From Arthrobacter sp. EpRS71 (GTDB taxonomy: Bacteria; Actinomycetota; Actinomycetes; Actinomycetales; Micrococcaceae): 64,000 nt of DNA. The stretch's first letter is position 1. Each line of letters opens with the position of its first letter. The position numbers were made by a program, and so were the translations under genes. The notes beneath the pieces are model-generated. The model saw nothing but the letters and a program-made list of their open reading frames with translations. It was not told the DNA's origin and made no database searches. Location: assembly GCF_001512285.1 (NCBI RefSeq), contig NZ_LNUV01000001.1, positions 106,015 through 170,014 of the forward strand. Reading direction: 5' to 3'. Below are positions 53,503 to 62,950 of the stretch, piece after piece.

Positions 53503-53735
53503 GAGGAGAGGCTAGCAGGCTGCACCTCCTTGAGGACTGACGGCTCGTGGCTTTCGGGTTTGCATGGAATCCGGTGGACGTACTACTGTCTTCTGAAACC
53601 GCCATGGGGGACATGGGCCCTGAAGGTGGAGCGCGTCGCCGCTGACTATTCCTGGCATTCTGTCGCTTTCCGGTTGGAAAACCCTCCTGGTTCTTCCGCA
53701 TGTCCGGCAGTGGTTCCGTCCGCGAGGAGTAGTTC

Positions 53736-54836
53736 ATGGTCAGCTTTCGGCCCTTGGCCCGCATCGCGTCGGTCTTGACCACCCCACTGGCGCCCGAGGA
53801 CTTCCTGGCGCTCGTTAACCCGGTCTCTTCTTCCCGTCAGTTGCGCGGTGTCGTCACTCGGGTAGTCCGTGAAACGGCCCAATCAGCCACGATCTTCTTC
53901 CGTCCAGGCCGCGGCTGGCACGCCCACCTCGCCGGTCAGTGGGCGAGGATAGGCGTAGAGCTGAACGGAGTCCGCCAATGGCGTTCCTATTCACTGAGTT
54001 CACCAGCCGGCAAGGACCCGGCAATTACCGTCACTGACGTTGGATCCGTGTCAGGAACCCTGGTCCGCGAGACGAAGGTGGGGGATGTCCTTTTCCTGGC
54101 TCCGCCCCAGGGCGATTTCGTCCTCCCTGAGCACCCCCGTTCACTGTTGATGCTCACCGCGGGCAGCGGCATCACGCCCGTCATGTCAATGATTCGGACA
54201 CTCGTCCCCAACCGCCCCGACGCGGACGTTGTCCTGATCCACTCGACCCGCGGGGAAGGCGACAGTATTTTCCGCGAAGAGCTTGCTGAACTTGCTGATC
54301 AATTTCCCAACTTCAGGCTGGTGCAATGGCACACCAAGGGTCGTGGCCGGATGAACTTCACGTCCTCTGCCGCTCTGGAAGAAGTTTGCCCGGACTGGCG
54401 GGGCAGGGCAGCGTACGCATGCGGCCCCGAGTCCTTTCTGGATGACACCGCCGCTTTGTGGAACCAAGCGGCGCTGGCAGATGCCGCCGCGTCCGGCAAG
54501 GAAGCCGGCAGAGGAACCGGGCAGGGCTCGCTCACTATTGAGCGGTTCAGCACCGAGCTCACGGGAGGGGACGCAAGCGCAGGTGGTCTGGTCACGTTCG
54601 AATCTTCCGACCGCGAAGTGGTGGCCGATGGCAGCGTCCCCATCCTGGACGTCGGCGAGGACGCGGGGGTGCTGATGCCGAGCGGATGTCGCATGGGCAT
54701 TTGCCACAGTTGCCTCACACCATTGCTCGCCGGAAGGGTCCGGGATCTGCGCACCGGGGAAATTCACGGAGCGCCGGGGGAACTAATCCAAACGTGTGTC
54801 TCGGCAGCAGCCGGGCCCGTCAACCTCGAAATCTGA
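53736..54836 (+). CDS. Ferredoxin reductase with C-terminal 2Fe-2S domain, desaturase electron donor
   Basis: A 366-residue flavin reductase. FAD binding is by RSYSLSS (about residues 87-93), NAD(P)H binding by LMLTAGSGITPVMSMI, and a C-terminal plant-type 2Fe-2S domain has cysteines in SGCRMGICHSC and QTC. GAGGAG lies 6 bases before the ATG. It is 13 bp upstream of the desaturase gene. The pair has the same make-up as Rv3230c-DesA3 of Mycobacterium tuberculosis, where the reductase passes NADPH electrons to the stearoyl-CoA desaturase. The same job is inferred here. Confidence 0.9.
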   Translation: MVSFRPLARIASVLTTPLAPEDFLALVNPVSSSRQLRGVVTRVVRETAQSATIFFRPGRGWHAHLAGQWARIGVELNGVRQWRSYSLSSPAGKDPAITVTDVGSVSGTLVRETKVGDVLFLAPPQGDFVLPEHPRSLLMLTAGSGITPVMSMIRTLVPNRPDADVVLIHSTRGEGDSIFREELAELADQFPNFRLVQWHTKGRGRMNFTSSAALEEVCPDWRGRAAYACGPESFLDDTAALWNQAALADAAASGKEAGRGTGQGSLTIERFSTELTGGDASAGGLVTFESSDREVVADGSVPILDVGEDAGVLMPSGCRMGICHSCLTPLLAGRVRDLRTGEIHGAPGELIQTCVSAAAGPVNLEI

Positions 54837-54849
54837 GGAGTACAACCGC

Positions 54850-56001
54850 ATGTCAATAGTTTCAGCTAAAAGCTCCGCCACCGCCGTCAGGCCCGAGACC
54901 CGGCCCGGTGCCCTCGCCCAAGCCGGGAGGCCCACAAAGCGGCCTCCAGCTGCGGCACATTTGAGCGACGAGCAAGTGGCCCAACTGGGCCGTGAGCTCG
55001 ATGCCCTGCGTGATGGGATCCTTGCCAAGCGAGGCTCCAGCGATGCTGCCTACATCAGGCGCATGATCAAGATTCAACGTGGGTTGGAAATTTCCGGACG
55101 TGCCGCGCTGCTGGTGGGCAGGAACAAGGCCGCCTGGTTCACAGGCACAACACTCCTCAGCATGGCCAAAATCCTGGAGAACATGGAACTTGGCCACAAT
55201 ATCCTCCATGGCCAGTGGGACTGGATGCGCGATCCGGACATTCACTCCACCACGTGGGAGTGGGACTTCGTTACCCCTTCGCGTTCGTGGCAGCACACGC
55301 ACAATGACCTCCACCACCGCTGGACCAACGTGATTGGCAAAGACCGCGACGTCGGCTACAACCTCCTGCGCATGGACCCCGATCAGGAGTGGAAGCCCTT
55401 CAACGTGGGCAATCCCCTGTACAACGCCCTGCTGGCGCCTGTCTTCGAATGGGGCATCGCCATTTATGACTTGGAGATCCCGGAGTACAAGGAAGGCCTC
55501 AAATCGAAGGAGGCCATGAACAAGGACCTCAAAGCGTTGGGGCGAAAGGCCCTCAAGCAATTCGCCAAAGACTATGCGGCCACTCCGGCCCTGGCCATGG
55601 TGTCGGGTTCAGGGAAACAAGCCCTCTACGGCACACTCACTGCCAACGCCGTCCGAAATGTCTGGGCCCACGCCGTGATTTTCTGTGGCCACTTCCCCGA
55701 AGGGACGGACACCTTCACCGAGGACATGGTGGAAGGTGAAACCCGAGGCGACTGGTACGTGCGTCAAATGATCGGGTCTGCCAACATCTCCGGGTCACGG
55801 TTCATGCACCTCATGACAGGGAACCTGTCGCACCAGATTGAGCACCACCTTTTCCCGGACCTGCCATCCAACCGGTACGCCGAGCTTGCCCCCAAAGTCC
55901 GGGAGATCTGCGAACGCTACGGGTTGAAGTACACCACGGGGCCGCTGCTCAAACAGGTGGGCTCTGCATGGGCCAAAGTCTTTAGGCTCGCCCTGCCTTA
56001 G
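54850..56001 (+). CDS. Fatty acid desaturase, DesA3-like (acyl-CoA delta-9 type)
   Basis: A 383-residue membrane desaturase. The histidine boxes are GHNILHG, HTHNDLHH and SHQIEHH, with HFPEG nearby as an additional metal region. It is distinct from the desaturase at 19682, which has other box contexts. The upstream reductase in the same operon should supply electrons. ATG 54850 was chosen, with GAGGAG upstream; earlier in-frame codons lie inside the reductase gene. The likely substrate is palmitoyl- or stearoyl-CoA, by analogy only. Confidence 0.9.
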   Translation: MSIVSAKSSATAVRPETRPGALAQAGRPTKRPPAAAHLSDEQVAQLGRELDALRDGILAKRGSSDAAYIRRMIKIQRGLEISGRAALLVGRNKAAWFTGTTLLSMAKILENMELGHNILHGQWDWMRDPDIHSTTWEWDFVTPSRSWQHTHNDLHHRWTNVIGKDRDVGYNLLRMDPDQEWKPFNVGNPLYNALLAPVFEWGIAIYDLEIPEYKEGLKSKEAMNKDLKALGRKALKQFAKDYAATPALAMVSGSGKQALYGTLTANAVRNVWAHAVIFCGHFPEGTDTFTEDMVEGETRGDWYVRQMIGSANISGSRFMHLMTGNLSHQIEHHLFPDLPSNRYAELAPKVREICERYGLKYTTGPLLKQVGSAWAKVFRLALP

Positions 56002-56052
56002 TACTGGAGCCCAGCCCCGCCATCGTCGAGAATCCGGTACTACAGTGGACGT

Positions 56053-57087
56053 ATGGCTGCAAGCCGCAATCCGCTCGATGAACTGCGCGAAACCATTGGC
56101 CACCTGGCCAGTCAGCTCAAGCTGTCCGGTTCGGAACGTGTCGATGAACTGGTAGGTGACGTCATCGGTGCCAGGCCCGGGCCGGCCCGCCCGCTATCCG
56201 AGGTTCAGGCCGAACTTGACGCGCTAGTGGGTCTGGAGACCGTGAAGGAACAGGTCCGGGCCCTTGTGGCATTGCTGCGGGTGCAGGCCCGTCGCAAGGC
56301 GCACGGCCTGCCAGAGGTGGCCACATCACAGCATCTGGTGTTCCTCGGCAACCCCGGCACTGGCAAGACGACAGTGGCGCGGCTCCTGGCCGAGATGTAT
56401 CGTGCGGTCGGGCTGCTCCAGAAGGGACACTTGGTGGAGGTGGACCGTTCGGCTTTGGTGGGGCAGTACGTTGGGGCAACGGCCATCAAGACGGACCGTG
56501 TGATCCGGCGTTCGCTGGACGGTGTCCTGTTCATCGACGAGGCCTACGCGTTGGCCCCGGAGGACGGCCGGATGGACTTCGGTCCCGAGGCGATCGAGGT
56601 CCTGCTCAAGCGGATGGAGGACCACCGTCACCGTCTGGTGGTGATCGTGGCAGGGTACCCGCGGTTGATGGAGTCCTTTTTGCTGTCCAACCCCGGACTG
56701 CGTTCCAGGTTCGCCCGGGAGATCACGTTTCCGGACTACTCCGTCGACGAACTCCAGACGATCTTCCATCGGATGCTGTCCCAGCATGAGTACACGTTGG
56801 AGCCGGGTGCGGACCAGATGCTGCTTCGCATCCTCGCCGGGCTCCATGCGGGCGAGGATTCCGGCAATGCACGGTTCGCCCGCACGCTGTTCGAGCAGGC
56901 TCTCAACCGCCAGGCTCTGCGCCTCTCGATCGACGAAGAACGAAGTCTCGACACACTCGATCGTGAGACGCTCATGACGCTCACCGGGGACGACATCGTC
57001 GAGGCCGCCCTTGCCTTGGGTGAGGAGCCGGAACCAGAACCGACGCCCGAGCCCGAGCGGTCGCGCTGGTGGCGCTGGCTGTTGTGA
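56053..57087 (+). CDS. AAA-family ATPase, CbbX/EccA-like
   Basis: A 344-residue AAA protein with Walker A LVFLGNPGTGKTT (about residues 95-107), Walker B GVLFIDEAYALAP and an arginine finger region SRFAREITFPDYS. VGLETVKEQVRALVALLRVQ precedes the ATPase core, as in CbbX, SpoVK and the C-terminal half of type VII secretion EccA. The last 20 residues are an acidic-proline stretch ending in RSRWWRWLL, which might touch the membrane. No Rubisco or type VII genes are near, so its client is unknown. Confidence 0.88.
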   Translation: MAASRNPLDELRETIGHLASQLKLSGSERVDELVGDVIGARPGPARPLSEVQAELDALVGLETVKEQVRALVALLRVQARRKAHGLPEVATSQHLVFLGNPGTGKTTVARLLAEMYRAVGLLQKGHLVEVDRSALVGQYVGATAIKTDRVIRRSLDGVLFIDEAYALAPEDGRMDFGPEAIEVLLKRMEDHRHRLVVIVAGYPRLMESFLLSNPGLRSRFAREITFPDYSVDELQTIFHRMLSQHEYTLEPGADQMLLRILAGLHAGEDSGNARFARTLFEQALNRQALRLSIDEERSLDTLDRETLMTLTGDDIVEAALALGEEPEPEPTPEPERSRWWRWLL

Positions 57088-57136
57088 GCTGGCCGGACTG
57101 AGCTGGCCCAACTGAGCGGTTCAGTGCCAGACGAGA

Positions 57137-58537
57137 TCACTGCGTCGGTTGTCCGATCAGATCCGTGAGAATAGTGAAGGCTTTGGCAAGCTGCAGATCC
57201 GACGCGGCTCCGTAGCCAAGAACGAGTCCATTCTCGGGCGGGCGGTCCGCATAATACGCAGCCAAGGGGATGACCCGCACTCCCAGTTCCAGCGCTGCGG
57301 CGGCCACGTTAGTGGCTTCCGGGTTCTTGAACCGCACCACGGCGTGCAGGCCGCCGTCGAGGGCTGAGAGTTCCAAGTTACTCCTGGACCCCAGCCGGTC
57401 AATGAGGAGGGACCGGCGGTGCGTATATTCCCGCCTGGCCCGCGTGATGTGCCGGGAAAGCCCGCCTCCGTGGATGTAATGGGCGATTGCTGACTGCAGT
57501 ACGCCGGCAACGGGTGTGTCCAAAGCTTCCCTCGTGGCCTTTAGCCGTTGACCGGAGTCGCCGCGAACCACCAGGTAGCCGCATCGCAGCCAAGGGCTGA
57601 GGTTTTTGGAGAACGTTCCGAGGAGGACTACGTCCGCCCCGATGGGCAGGGATGCCACGGCGGGGAGAGGCATTCTGCTGTGTCTGAATTCGCTGTCGTA
57701 GTCGTCCTCCAGCACAAGTACACCGTGCTGGTCCGCCCAGTTCAGCAGCCCCAGCCTTTCCTGAACGGTCATCCTGCCGCCCAGCGGGTACTGGTGGCTG
57801 GGTGTCACCAGAACTGCCTCCGGGATCTCCTTGAGCGATGCCAACTGTGAGCTCTTCAGGCCGTTTTCATCCACGGGCAGTGTGGCGAGCCGGGCGCCGG
57901 CCGCCGACATGACCCGGCGCGCAGTGGGGTAGCCGGGGTCCTCAACCAGGATTCGGGGCTGGGTGGCCCGGCTGCGGAGCATGGCGACGATGAGATGCAG
58001 CGCGTCGCTGGTGCCCCCGGTGATGATGACGTCATCAGCGTCGACGGCGAGGCCCCTGGACACGGCCAAGTGATCAGCGACAGCTTCACGCAGAGCCGGG
58101 ATCCCCAATGCGGGCGGGAGTTCGACCTTGCCCTGTTCCGCCACGGCCAACTTCCAGGCACTGCGCCATTGCCTGTCCTGAAACGGGGATCCGGAGGGTC
58201 GGCCAGGCGTCAGGTCTATCAGCTCAGCCTGGGGCGAAGTACTTGATGGTTTCCTGCCCTGAGATGGGCGGCTGTGGATGTCCGGACGGATGGCCACTCT
58301 GGTCCCGCCCGCGCCGTTGCTCACCAAGAACCCCTCGCCTGAGAGTTGTTCAAACGCCCGCACCACAACACCTCTGGAGATACCAAGTTCCGCGGCGAGC
58401 CTACGGGTGGCCGGCAGGGTGTGCTCAGGCTGCAGGACACCGGTGAGGATGGCGGCCCGCAGCTGGCTGGCCACTTGGGCTGCGAGGGAATTGGGGTGGT
58501 TCCTATCCAGCTCGATCGGCAGCTCAGCTACTGCCAT
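57137..58537 (-). CDS. MocR/PdxR-type regulator (GntR winged helix plus aminotransferase domain)
   Basis: A 466-residue MocR-family protein. Residues 1-80 are a GntR winged helix (LAAQVASQLRAAILTGVLQPEHTLPATRRLAAELGISRGVVVRAFEQL). The rest is a class I aminotransferase fold with the PLP lysine in LGTFSKNLSPWLRCG and LEDDYDSEFRH. Such proteins sense PLP or an amino compound and control nearby genes. It diverges from the DapA-like gene across 114 bp, so that gene and the MFS gene after it are the likely targets. Confidence 0.92.
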   Translation of the reverse strand: MAVAELPIELDRNHPNSLAAQVASQLRAAILTGVLQPEHTLPATRRLAAELGISRGVVVRAFEQLSGEGFLVSNGAGGTRVAIRPDIHSRPSQGRKPSSTSPQAELIDLTPGRPSGSPFQDRQWRSAWKLAVAEQGKVELPPALGIPALREAVADHLAVSRGLAVDADDVIITGGTSDALHLIVAMLRSRATQPRILVEDPGYPTARRVMSAAGARLATLPVDENGLKSSQLASLKEIPEAVLVTPSHQYPLGGRMTVQERLGLLNWADQHGVLVLEDDYDSEFRHSRMPLPAVASLPIGADVVLLGTFSKNLSPWLRCGYLVVRGDSGQRLKATREALDTPVAGVLQSAIAHYIHGGGLSRHITRARREYTHRRSLLIDRLGSRSNLELSALDGGLHAVVRFKNPEATNVAAAALELGVRVIPLAAYYADRPPENGLVLGYGAASDLQLAKAFTILTDLIGQPTQ

Positions 58538-58651
58538 TTGGACCTCCAGACTTATTCATTCTTGGATCTAGTGTAGGACCAAAGGCTTTGGGAGCATGGA
58601 GAAAGTTACTTGAAGCGCTGCCTTCATGCAGCACGACGAAAGAAGGAAACA

Positions 58652-59540
58652 GTGTTCAACGGCCTCAGCGCATTTCCGCTCACCCCCTTGGTGGGCGAAC
58701 GCGTGGACCTCAAGGCCCTCGGCAAAGTGGTGAACCGCGCTGCGAAGGCCGGAGTGGACTCGCTGGGTGTTCTCGGTTCAACGGGAAATTACGCCTACCT
58801 CTCCCGGGAGGAACGCAAAGCAGTGCTGGAAGCGGCGGTGGGGGCTTCCAACGGCGTCCCGGTACTTGCTGGAGTGGGAGCAGTGCGCACCCGGGATGTG
58901 CTGCTGCATGCAGGCGATGCCCAGCGCGCCGGGGCTCAAGCGTTGCTCCTAGCCCCGGTGTCCTATCAGAAGCTTTCCGACGACGAGGTATTTGGACTCT
59001 TCGATACTGTGGCGGCAGAGTCCGATCTTCCGATCGTTGTTTACGACAATCCGGGTACCACCGGCTTCACCTTCAGCGATGACCTGCACGCCAGGATTGC
59101 CAGGATCCCGGGAATTGCCTCCCTCAAGATTCCGCCGCCCGCGGCCGGAGAAGTCGCTGCCCGGGTCACCAAGCTCAAGGCCGGATTGCCCGGCCACACA
59201 TCACTGGGCATCAGTGGCGATTGGGTTGCCGCGGACGCGTTGCTTGCCGGATGCAATGTTTGGTACTCAGCGATTGCGGGGGTGTTACCTCGCCAGGCAA
59301 GGGCCCTGGTTGATCACGCCGTCGCTGGCCGAAGAGATCAGGCGCTGGCGGCATCCGCGGACTTGGAACCCATCTGGGGCCCTGTTCCGTACCTATGGAA
59401 GCCTTCGCGTCGCCGCGGCTTTGGCTGAGGATCTTGGCGTGGTGACGTCCTCGGCTTTGCCGCTGCCACTGCGCGGTTTGGATGCCGAGGGCCGGGACTT
59501 GGTGGCCTCAGCCATTCGGCAGTGTGGTGTGGAGGCTTAG
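58652..59540 (+). pseudogene. DapA-like (dihydrodipicolinate synthase/aldolase family) protein, frameshifted near the C-terminus
   Basis: From the GTG at 58652 (AAGGAAA upstream) the frame gives a DapA-family barrel: GVLGSTGNYAYLSREERK (substrate loop), VYDNPGTTGF (tyrosine) and ASLKIPPP (Schiff-base lysine). It is normal to about residue 243 (EPIWG). Then one extra C in the GGGGCCC run near 59378-59384 shifts the frame. The true C-terminus, FRTYGSLRVAAALAEDLG to IRQCGVEA, continues in another frame to 59540. With the base removed the protein has about 295 residues, the family length. As written it ends early at 59428. A sequencing error at the run of Gs and Cs is possible. Confidence 0.8.
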
Positions 59541-59543
59541 CCC

Positions 59544-60800
59544 TTGGCTCAGGATGAAACGTCCGGGACATTTCACGATGGTGGCGGAAGGGGAGTGGGC
59601 CTGGCCGGGAAAGGCCAGGATGCTGAAACGAACCAGCCAGGTAGTTTGGGTGGCCTTGCCCGCTATGTAGTAGCCGCCACCTTGGCACGCAGCGCGGACG
59701 GTGGGGCTGTTGTGGCGATAGTCCTGTTGGCGACCACTAGTGGTGCGTCAGGGTGGCTGGCCGGGATTCTGGGTGCGTGCATCACGGCGCCGCATCTCTT
59801 CGGGCCGCTGGTAGCGCGAAGGTTGGATACAGCCGAGGATGGCAGGACTGTTATTGCTTGGGCATGTGTATTCCACGGGGCCAGCCTGGCGGCGGCGGTT
59901 CTTCTTTTCCCGGTGACTCCGCCCTTGGTGCCCGGGCTCCTCCTGATCGCCTCCGGATTGGTGGGCCCACTCCTCACAGGCGGCATCAGCAGCAGGTTGA
60001 CAGCAATTGCCGGACCGGAGCGGACCAGCCAGCGCCGGGCTCAAGGCTGGGACGTGGCCAGCTATGGCATCGGTGGCACCATCGGACCGTCCTTGGTTGC
60101 GGCGGTCTCGGCCTGGGCCAACCCGGCCGCTGCAGCATTGATCCTTGCAGCGTCGACTTTCGTGGCAGCGGCTCTCATCAGGCTTCTGCCCTACGCGCCT
60201 CCGGCCTCCGCTGCCGCTGACGTTCCACGGCCCGGCCGCACGCTCCTGATGATGATCTCCACCGGCCCGCTTCGACGAACCCTCTACATGACCATTGTGG
60301 TGGCGTTGGCGGTGGCCGTACTACCCATCACCGCGGTGGCGTCCACGGGGGAACTTGGCGCAGCGCCAGCCGCGGCCGGTCTTTTGACGGCAGCCTATGG
60401 GCTCGGCGGACTCCTGGGTTCAGCGGGCGTCATGACCCGGCCGCTGAAAACCGACGCGGATCCGTTGATGACCTGGCTGGCTGCTACTGTCGCGATTGCT
60501 CTGGGTGGTGCAGCCTTGGCGGGGACCTTCCCGACGGCGGTTGCGGCCTTTGCTTGTGCCGGCGTGCTGAACTCCTACTTCTTCGCCGCCACGTTGGCGG
60601 CCCGCAGCGAATACGCGCCGCCCGCTGCGCGAGGTCAGGTGTTCGTCTGGATCGGCGCACTGAAGATCACTGCCGGTTCAGCCGGCACAGCACTGGCGGG
60701 AGCACTCATCGCCCCTGCAACCCGCTTGCCGTTGTTCCTTGCATCCGGGCTCATTGTCTTGGCCGTCGTGACGTCCATGGTGGACCGGCGCAGCGATTAA
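59544..60800 (+). CDS. MFS transporter
   Basis: A 418-residue major facilitator with about 12 hydrophobic segments and a hydrophilic N-terminal tail of 35 residues. Landmarks include LFGPLVARRLDTAEDGR (loop 2-3) and DVASYGIGGTIGPSLVAA. The start is a TTG, 3 bp after the DapA-like gene end, with no ATG at a suitable place. It is probably cotranscribed with the DapA-like gene and under the MocR regulator. It could import the DapA-like enzyme's substrate or export a product; neither can be seen from the sequence. Confidence 0.8.
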   Translation: MAQDETSGTFHDGGGRGVGLAGKGQDAETNQPGSLGGLARYVVAATLARSADGGAVVAIVLLATTSGASGWLAGILGACITAPHLFGPLVARRLDTAEDGRTVIAWACVFHGASLAAAVLLFPVTPPLVPGLLLIASGLVGPLLTGGISSRLTAIAGPERTSQRRAQGWDVASYGIGGTIGPSLVAAVSAWANPAAAALILAASTFVAAALIRLLPYAPPASAAADVPRPGRTLLMMISTGPLRRTLYMTIVVALAVAVLPITAVASTGELGAAPAAAGLLTAAYGLGGLLGSAGVMTRPLKTDADPLMTWLAATVAIALGGAALAGTFPTAVAAFACAGVLNSYFFAATLAARSEYAPPAARGQVFVWIGALKITAGSAGTALAGALIAPATRLPLFLASGLIVLAVVTSMVDRRSD

Positions 60801-60864
60801 GGTACTGCTGATGGATTCGCACGCCTGAGCGTCTTGGAGGCCTGACCACAGCAGTTCCCAACGT

Positions 60865-60907
60865 CAGAACGGCACCCCTCAGGCGAAGCTTGAGGGGTGC
60901 CGTTCTG
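60865..60907. terminator. Strong bidirectional hairpin terminator
   Basis: CAGAACGGCACCCCTCA (60865-60881) pairs perfectly with TGAGGGGTGCCGTTCTG (60891-60907), a 17-bp stem and 9-base loop. It lies between the convergent MFS and DUF808 genes, so it can end transcripts from both. It has no T run. Confidence 0.8.
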
Positions 60908-60945
60908 AGGGTCCAACGGTGACCGTGCGGTCGGCCGCCAGCTTG

Positions 60946-61968
60946 CTAGGAGACTGGATCTTCGGTGTGATTCGTAGGCTTATGACCTGAAATTGCGGCG
61001 CGGACATCGCCTTCCTCGTGCCCTTCCTTCTTCTTGCCAAAAGGCAGCACCTTGAGCAGCGGGTGCAGGATGAGCATGATGACCAGACCCCAGACAGCTC
61101 CCAGAATGGCCGAGCACAACGTGTTGACGAGCCAGGCGAGGAAACCGCCAACCACCGCGATCCCGGCGAAGGGTGTCTCGAGTACATGAACAAGGTCATA
61201 AGGCCCGTGCCAGCCGAGGTCGTACGCACCCTGCAGCATGATGTGGCCGCCAACCCACAGCATGGCGATGGTCCCGATCAGGGTGATGGCAGCCAGTACA
61301 GCCGGCATTCCCTTGACAAGCAGGCGGCCGAAGCGCTGGGAACCCGCGGAGTCCTTGGTGGTCAGGTGCAGGCCGATGTCGTCCATTTTGACGATGAGCC
61401 CTACCGCACCGTAAACGAGGACGGTGATGATTACTGCTACCACCACCAGGATGAAAGCCCTGACCCACAATGATTCAGCGGCTACCTCATTCATGGCGAT
61501 GACCATGATCTCGCAGGACAGGATGAAGTCCGTGGTGATGGCGCCCTTGGTCACCTTGGCCTCGGCCTCGGGTCCGCGTTGAACGGCTGGCGCTTTCTCA
61601 TGCTCGGAGTGGCCGCGGAGTTTGTGCCAAACCTTCTCGGCTCCCTCGTAGCACAGGTAGGTGCCGCCCAACATGAGGATGAACGGAATAACTCCCGGGA
61701 TGAAGGCGCTGACCAGCAGCAGCGCCGGGAGGATGATCACCAGCTTGTTTCGCAGCGAGCCCCAGAAGATCCGCTTGATCATGGGCAGCTCGCGGGAAGG
61801 GTCCGCCCCGGAGACGTACTGCGGTGTGACAGCGGCGTCGTCAATGACCACGCCCGCGGCTTTGGCCCCGGCTTTGGCGGCCCCTGCAGCGATGTCGTCC
61901 ACGGATGCAGCCGCTATGCGGGCCAGAGCTGCAACGTCGTCCAAAAGCGCTACCAAACCGCCGCTCAT
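60946..61968 (-). CDS. DUF808 (YedI-type) membrane protein
   Basis: A 340-residue membrane protein. It starts MSGGLVALLDDVAALARIAAASVDD, as DUF808 proteins do. It also has the family stretch PAVLAAITLIGTIAMLWVGGHI and about six to eight hydrophobic segments. The function of the family is not established. The C-terminus is a short charged tail. It is a single gene, with the 17-bp hairpin downstream. Confidence 0.9.
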   Translation of the reverse strand: MSGGLVALLDDVAALARIAAASVDDIAAGAAKAGAKAAGVVIDDAAVTPQYVSGADPSRELPMIKRIFWGSLRNKLVIILPALLLVSAFIPGVIPFILMLGGTYLCYEGAEKVWHKLRGHSEHEKAPAVQRGPEAEAKVTKGAITTDFILSCEIMVIAMNEVAAESLWVRAFILVVVAVIITVLVYGAVGLIVKMDDIGLHLTTKDSAGSQRFGRLLVKGMPAVLAAITLIGTIAMLWVGGHIMLQGAYDLGWHGPYDLVHVLETPFAGIAVVGGFLAWLVNTLCSAILGAVWGLVIMLILHPLLKVLPFGKKKEGHEEGDVRAAISGHKPTNHTEDPVS

Positions 61969-62114
61969 CGAACCACCCCGTTCTGCTCATGGGTGGACAG
62001 CAGTGTATGGCTACGTAAGTAGAAACGCGTTATTGGCATGCTCGGATTATATGCTGGCGACGTCCACGGTTCTCAGCCCGGGAGCGGAGGCCGCACGGGC
62101 AGCCCTGAAACTGT

Positions 62115-62143
62115 CGGACGGCCCCCAATGAGGGGGCCGTCCG
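62115..62143. terminator. Hairpin terminator after the DJ-1/PfpI-like gene
   Basis: CGGACGGCCCCC (62115-62126) pairs with GGGGGCCGTCCG (62132-62143), a 12-bp perfect stem with loop AATGA. It is 30 bp past the stop of the DJ-1/PfpI-like gene on the minus strand. Confidence 0.75.
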
Positions 62144-62173
62144 GATCAGTGCCAGTGGGTCAGTGCCAGCAGA

Positions 62174-62950
62174 CTAGTGTTCGGCGTCCGCCGCTTCCTT
62201 TTTGGCAGTTTTCTCAGCGTCTTTCTCAGCACGCAGCGCCTCTGCCTCATGCTGCTCTTCAGCCTTTTCCTGGTGGATGACCTCGGCGAAGAGCTTCTCC
62301 ATTTCTTTGGCGACGCCTGCCGCTGAGGCTGGATTCTGGCCGGTCACCAGCCGCTCGTCCACCGCCACCTTCTCTTCGAAGACACCTGCGGAAACGTGAC
62401 GGGCGCCCTGTTCTTCCAAACGGTCTGCCAGGAAAAACGGGATGACCTTGTCCTTACCGGCGGCCACTTCCTCATCGTTGGTGAACGCGGCAACGTCCCG
62501 TCCTTGTACGAGGCGGAAACCGTTGTTCAGTTCCACGTTCAGCAGTCCAGCAGGACCGTGGCATACCGCGCCCACCAGGCCGCCGGCGTCGTAAACGCTG
62601 GCTACCAGGCGCTGGAGTCCTTCGCTGTCCGGGAAGTCCCACATAGTGCCGTGACCTCCTACGAGGTAGACGGCGTCGTATTGCTCTGGATCCACGACGT
62701 CCACCCGGGCAGTGTTGTAGAGTCCGGCGCGTGTGGTTTCATCCTTGGTGAAGGCAACCTGGATGGGATCATCGGCGTCTACCTCGTCGGCGGGAGGCTG
62801 GCCGCCCTTGATGGAGGCAAAATCAACAAAGTGACCCGAATCTTTGAAGACCTTCCAAGGATGTGCGGCTTCGGCGACGTTGTAGCCGGTCTTCTCGCCT
62901 GTGGTGCCGAGTTCGGAAACGCTGGTCAGTACCATGAGGATTTTCTTCAT
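62174..62950 (-). CDS. DJ-1/PfpI family (type 1 glutamine amidotransferase-like) protein with charged tail
   Basis: A 258-residue protein. The nucleophile cysteine is in GAVCHGPAGLLNV, with VYLVGGHGTMWDFPD before it, as in Hsp31-like chaperones and glyoxalase III enzymes. Family cores end near residue 225. The last 35 residues here (from IHQEKAEEQHEAEALR) are highly charged and likely coiled coil, which is uncommon. ATG 62950 has AGGAGC upstream; the frame extends to 63166 without support. It probably protects proteins or removes methylglyoxal under stress. Confidence 0.87.
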   Translation of the reverse strand: MKKILMVLTSVSELGTTGEKTGYNVAEAAHPWKVFKDSGHFVDFASIKGGQPPADEVDADDPIQVAFTKDETTRAGLYNTARVDVVDPEQYDAVYLVGGHGTMWDFPDSEGLQRLVASVYDAGGLVGAVCHGPAGLLNVELNNGFRLVQGRDVAAFTNDEEVAAGKDKVIPFFLADRLEEQGARHVSAGVFEEKVAVDERLVTGQNPASAAGVAKEMEKLFAEVIHQEKAEEQHEAEALRAEKDAEKTAKKEAADAEH

